Shown: in pieces, positions 62,930 through 64,000 of the stretch | Position numbering within the stretch: the stretch's first letter is position 1 | Layout: each line of letters opens with the position of its first letter | Assembly (NCBI RefSeq): GCF_003966125.1 | Contig: NZ_RXMA01000002.1 | Span: 1-64,000 of the forward strand | DNA from: Azospirillum griseum | GTDB lineage: Bacteria; Pseudomonadota; Alphaproteobacteria; Azospirillales; Azospirillaceae | Length of the DNA: 64,000 nt | Reading direction: 5' to 3' | The notes under the pieces: model-generated | What the model saw: the letters and a program-made list of their open reading frames with translations, nothing else | Told to the model about the DNA's origin: nothing | The model's database searches: none | Translations under genes and position numbers: made by a program

Positions 62930-64000
62930 TCACTTGATGCCGCGCATCACCTGGATGTCGAGGTCCCGGATCTTCTTGCGCAGGGTGTTGCGGTTCAACC
63001 CCAGCATCTGCGCCGCCTTGATCTGGTTGCCGCGCGTCGCCGACAGGCTGAGCGAGATCAGGGGCCGCTCGATCTCGCGCAGCACCCGGTCATACAGACC
63101 GTTGGACGGGATGCCGTCCTTGTGCGCGGCGAAATAATCCTTCAGATGGCGTTCGACCGCCGCCGACAGGCCCTCGCTCTGGGTTTCCTCCACCGGCTGG
63201 GCGGCGGGGGTGGCGTCGGCCAGTTCGGCCTCAACCACATCCAGGCTGATGACCTCCTGGGAATAGAGCGCGGCCAGACGACGGACCAGATTTTCCAACT
63301 CGCGGACGTTGCCCGGCCAGCGATAGCGCTTCAACCGGTCCATCGCCCCCTGGTCGATGCTCTTGGCGGGCAGCCCCTGGCTGATGCCGAGATTCAGGAA
63401 ATGGCGGACCAGCAGCGGCACATCCTCCGTCCGCTCGCGCAGCGGCGGCAGACGGATGGGGACCACGCACAGCCGGTAGAACAGATCCTCGCGGAACAGG
63501 CCCTGGCGGATCAGCGTCCGCAGATCGCGGTGGGTGGCGGCGATGATGCGCACGTCGGTCTTGATCGGGGTGCGCCCGCCGACCGTCGTGTATTCGCCCT
63601 CCTGCAACACGCGCAGCAGGCGGGTTTGCGCCTCCAGCGGCATGTCGCCGATTTCGTCGAGGAACAGGGTCCCGCCCTGGGCCTGTTCAAACCGCCCGGT
63701 CGACCGGTTGGTCGCCCCGGTGAAGGCCCCCTTCTCGTGGCCGAACAGTTCGGATTCGATCAATTCGCGCGGGATGGCCGCCATGTTGATGGCGACAAAG
63801 GCCCCGTTGCGCCGCTTGCCGTAATCGTGCAGGGCACGGGCCACCAGCTCCTTGCCGGTCCCGGACTCGCCGGTGATCATCACCGTCAGGTCGGTCCCCA
63901 TCAGGCGGGCGAGCACCCGGTAGATTTCCTGCATCGCCGGGGAGCGGCCAATCAGCGGCAATTGCTCGTCGCCGTCGTTCGGATCGCCCGCCATCGGCGC
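62930..64000 (-). CDS. ntrC: Nitrogen-regulation response regulator NtrC (partial, 5' end outside window)
   Basis: The visible part holds the linker, the complete AAA+ domain and the DNA-binding domain; the receiver domain lies beyond the window edge. Walker A is GESGTGKE, the sigma-54 contact loop [10 protein letters not shown] is intact, Walker B is [11 protein letters not shown], and the Fis-type helix-turn-helix is [20 protein letters not shown]. It activates sigma-54 promoters when nitrogen is short. The frame reads through to the last base of the window, so any Met near the edge is internal. Together with ntrYX it forms the conserved ntr cluster. Confidence 0.96.
   Translation of the reverse strand, partial: APMAGDPNDGDEQLPLIGRSPAMQEIYRVLARLMGTDLTVMITGESGTGKELVARALHDYGKRRNGAFVAINMAAIPRELIESELFGHEKGAFTGATNRSTGRFEQAQGGTLFLDEIGDMPLEAQTRLLRVLQEGEYTTVGGRTPIKTDVRIIAATHRDLRTLIRQGLFREDLFYRLCVVPIRLPPLRERTEDVPLLVRHFLNLGISQGLPAKSIDQGAMDRLKRYRWPGNVRELENLVRRLAALYSQEVISLDVVEAELADATPAAQPVEETQSEGLSAAVERHLKDYFAAHKDGIPSNGLYDRVLREIERPLISLSLSATRGNQIKAAQMLGLNRNTLRKKIRDLDIQVMRGIK

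Noticed and set aside
1..64000. CRISPR array, prophage, toxin-antitoxin or defence island
   Set aside because: No regularly spaced repeats, phage structural genes or recognised defence domains found on either strand.

Overview
The window looks like chromosomal DNA of a high-GC alphaproteobacterium of the Rhodospirillales, most likely Azospirillum or a close relative. The evidence is gene content and order: argS, a SPOR protein, nagZ, an M50 protease, scpA, scpB and tatABC on one strand; a divergent cysteine regulon (precorrin-2 dehydrogenase, cobA, DUF2849, cysI, DUF934 facing cysH, cysD, cysNC); and ntrC-ntrY-ntrX. Almost all of the sequence is coding, most genes sit in tight operons with ATGA or TGATG overlaps, and many operons end in strong hairpins. 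The genus is an inference.

Layout. 1-4.8 kb: the 3' end of an IS5-like transposase, an exported 5'-nucleotidase, two tandem paralogues of a family I do not recognise, and a tyrosine-phosphatase-like protein ending in a perfect 21-bp inverted repeat. 4.8-9.1 kb: a threonine dehydratase homologue, an orphan MoxR ATPase, a soluble double-PAS chemoreceptor behind a very good sigma-54 promoter, and a small cupin. 9.2-23.4 kb: housekeeping genes (alaS, tatABC, scpAB, M50 protease, nagZ, SPOR, argS, dgt, erpA, xthA, tRNA-Ser). 23.5-33.1 kb: gatCA, a metal-transport operon (small Tat-exported Cys protein, DUF1007, NicO with a His-rich loop), an ArsC-like protein, prmB, GNAT, a stand-alone ACT protein, psd-pssA and small unknowns. 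33.2-38 kb: a complete BMP-type (nucleoside-like) ABC importer. 38.1-44.2 kb: DUF2867, ygfZ, a small membrane protein, and a penicillin-acylase homologue translationally coupled to an ACT-containing threonine ammonia-lyase.

44.3-54.8 kb is the sulfur block. Siroheme synthesis and sulfite reduction are on one strand; sulfate activation and APS/PAPS reduction are on the other; a sulfonate/taurine-type ABC importer follows. Together they would take sulfate or organosulfonates to sulfide. 54.8-58 kb holds a tandem universal stress protein, a chaC-like gene and DUF2125. Between the first two is a non-coding stretch with two adjoining hairpins behind a sigma-54-like sequence. 58-59 kb is an AT-rich glycosyltransferase gene that looks foreign. 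59-64 kb is ntrX, ntrY and a partial ntrC, read leftward.

The most interesting leads are the sigma-54 promoter on the chemoreceptor, the possible structured RNA at 55.9-56.0 kb, the tandem four-cysteine paralogues at 1.8-4.0 kb, the palindromes in front of the metal-transport operon, and the NtrX that lacks the GAFTGA loop. I see no CRISPR array, prophage, toxin-antitoxin pair or obvious defence island.
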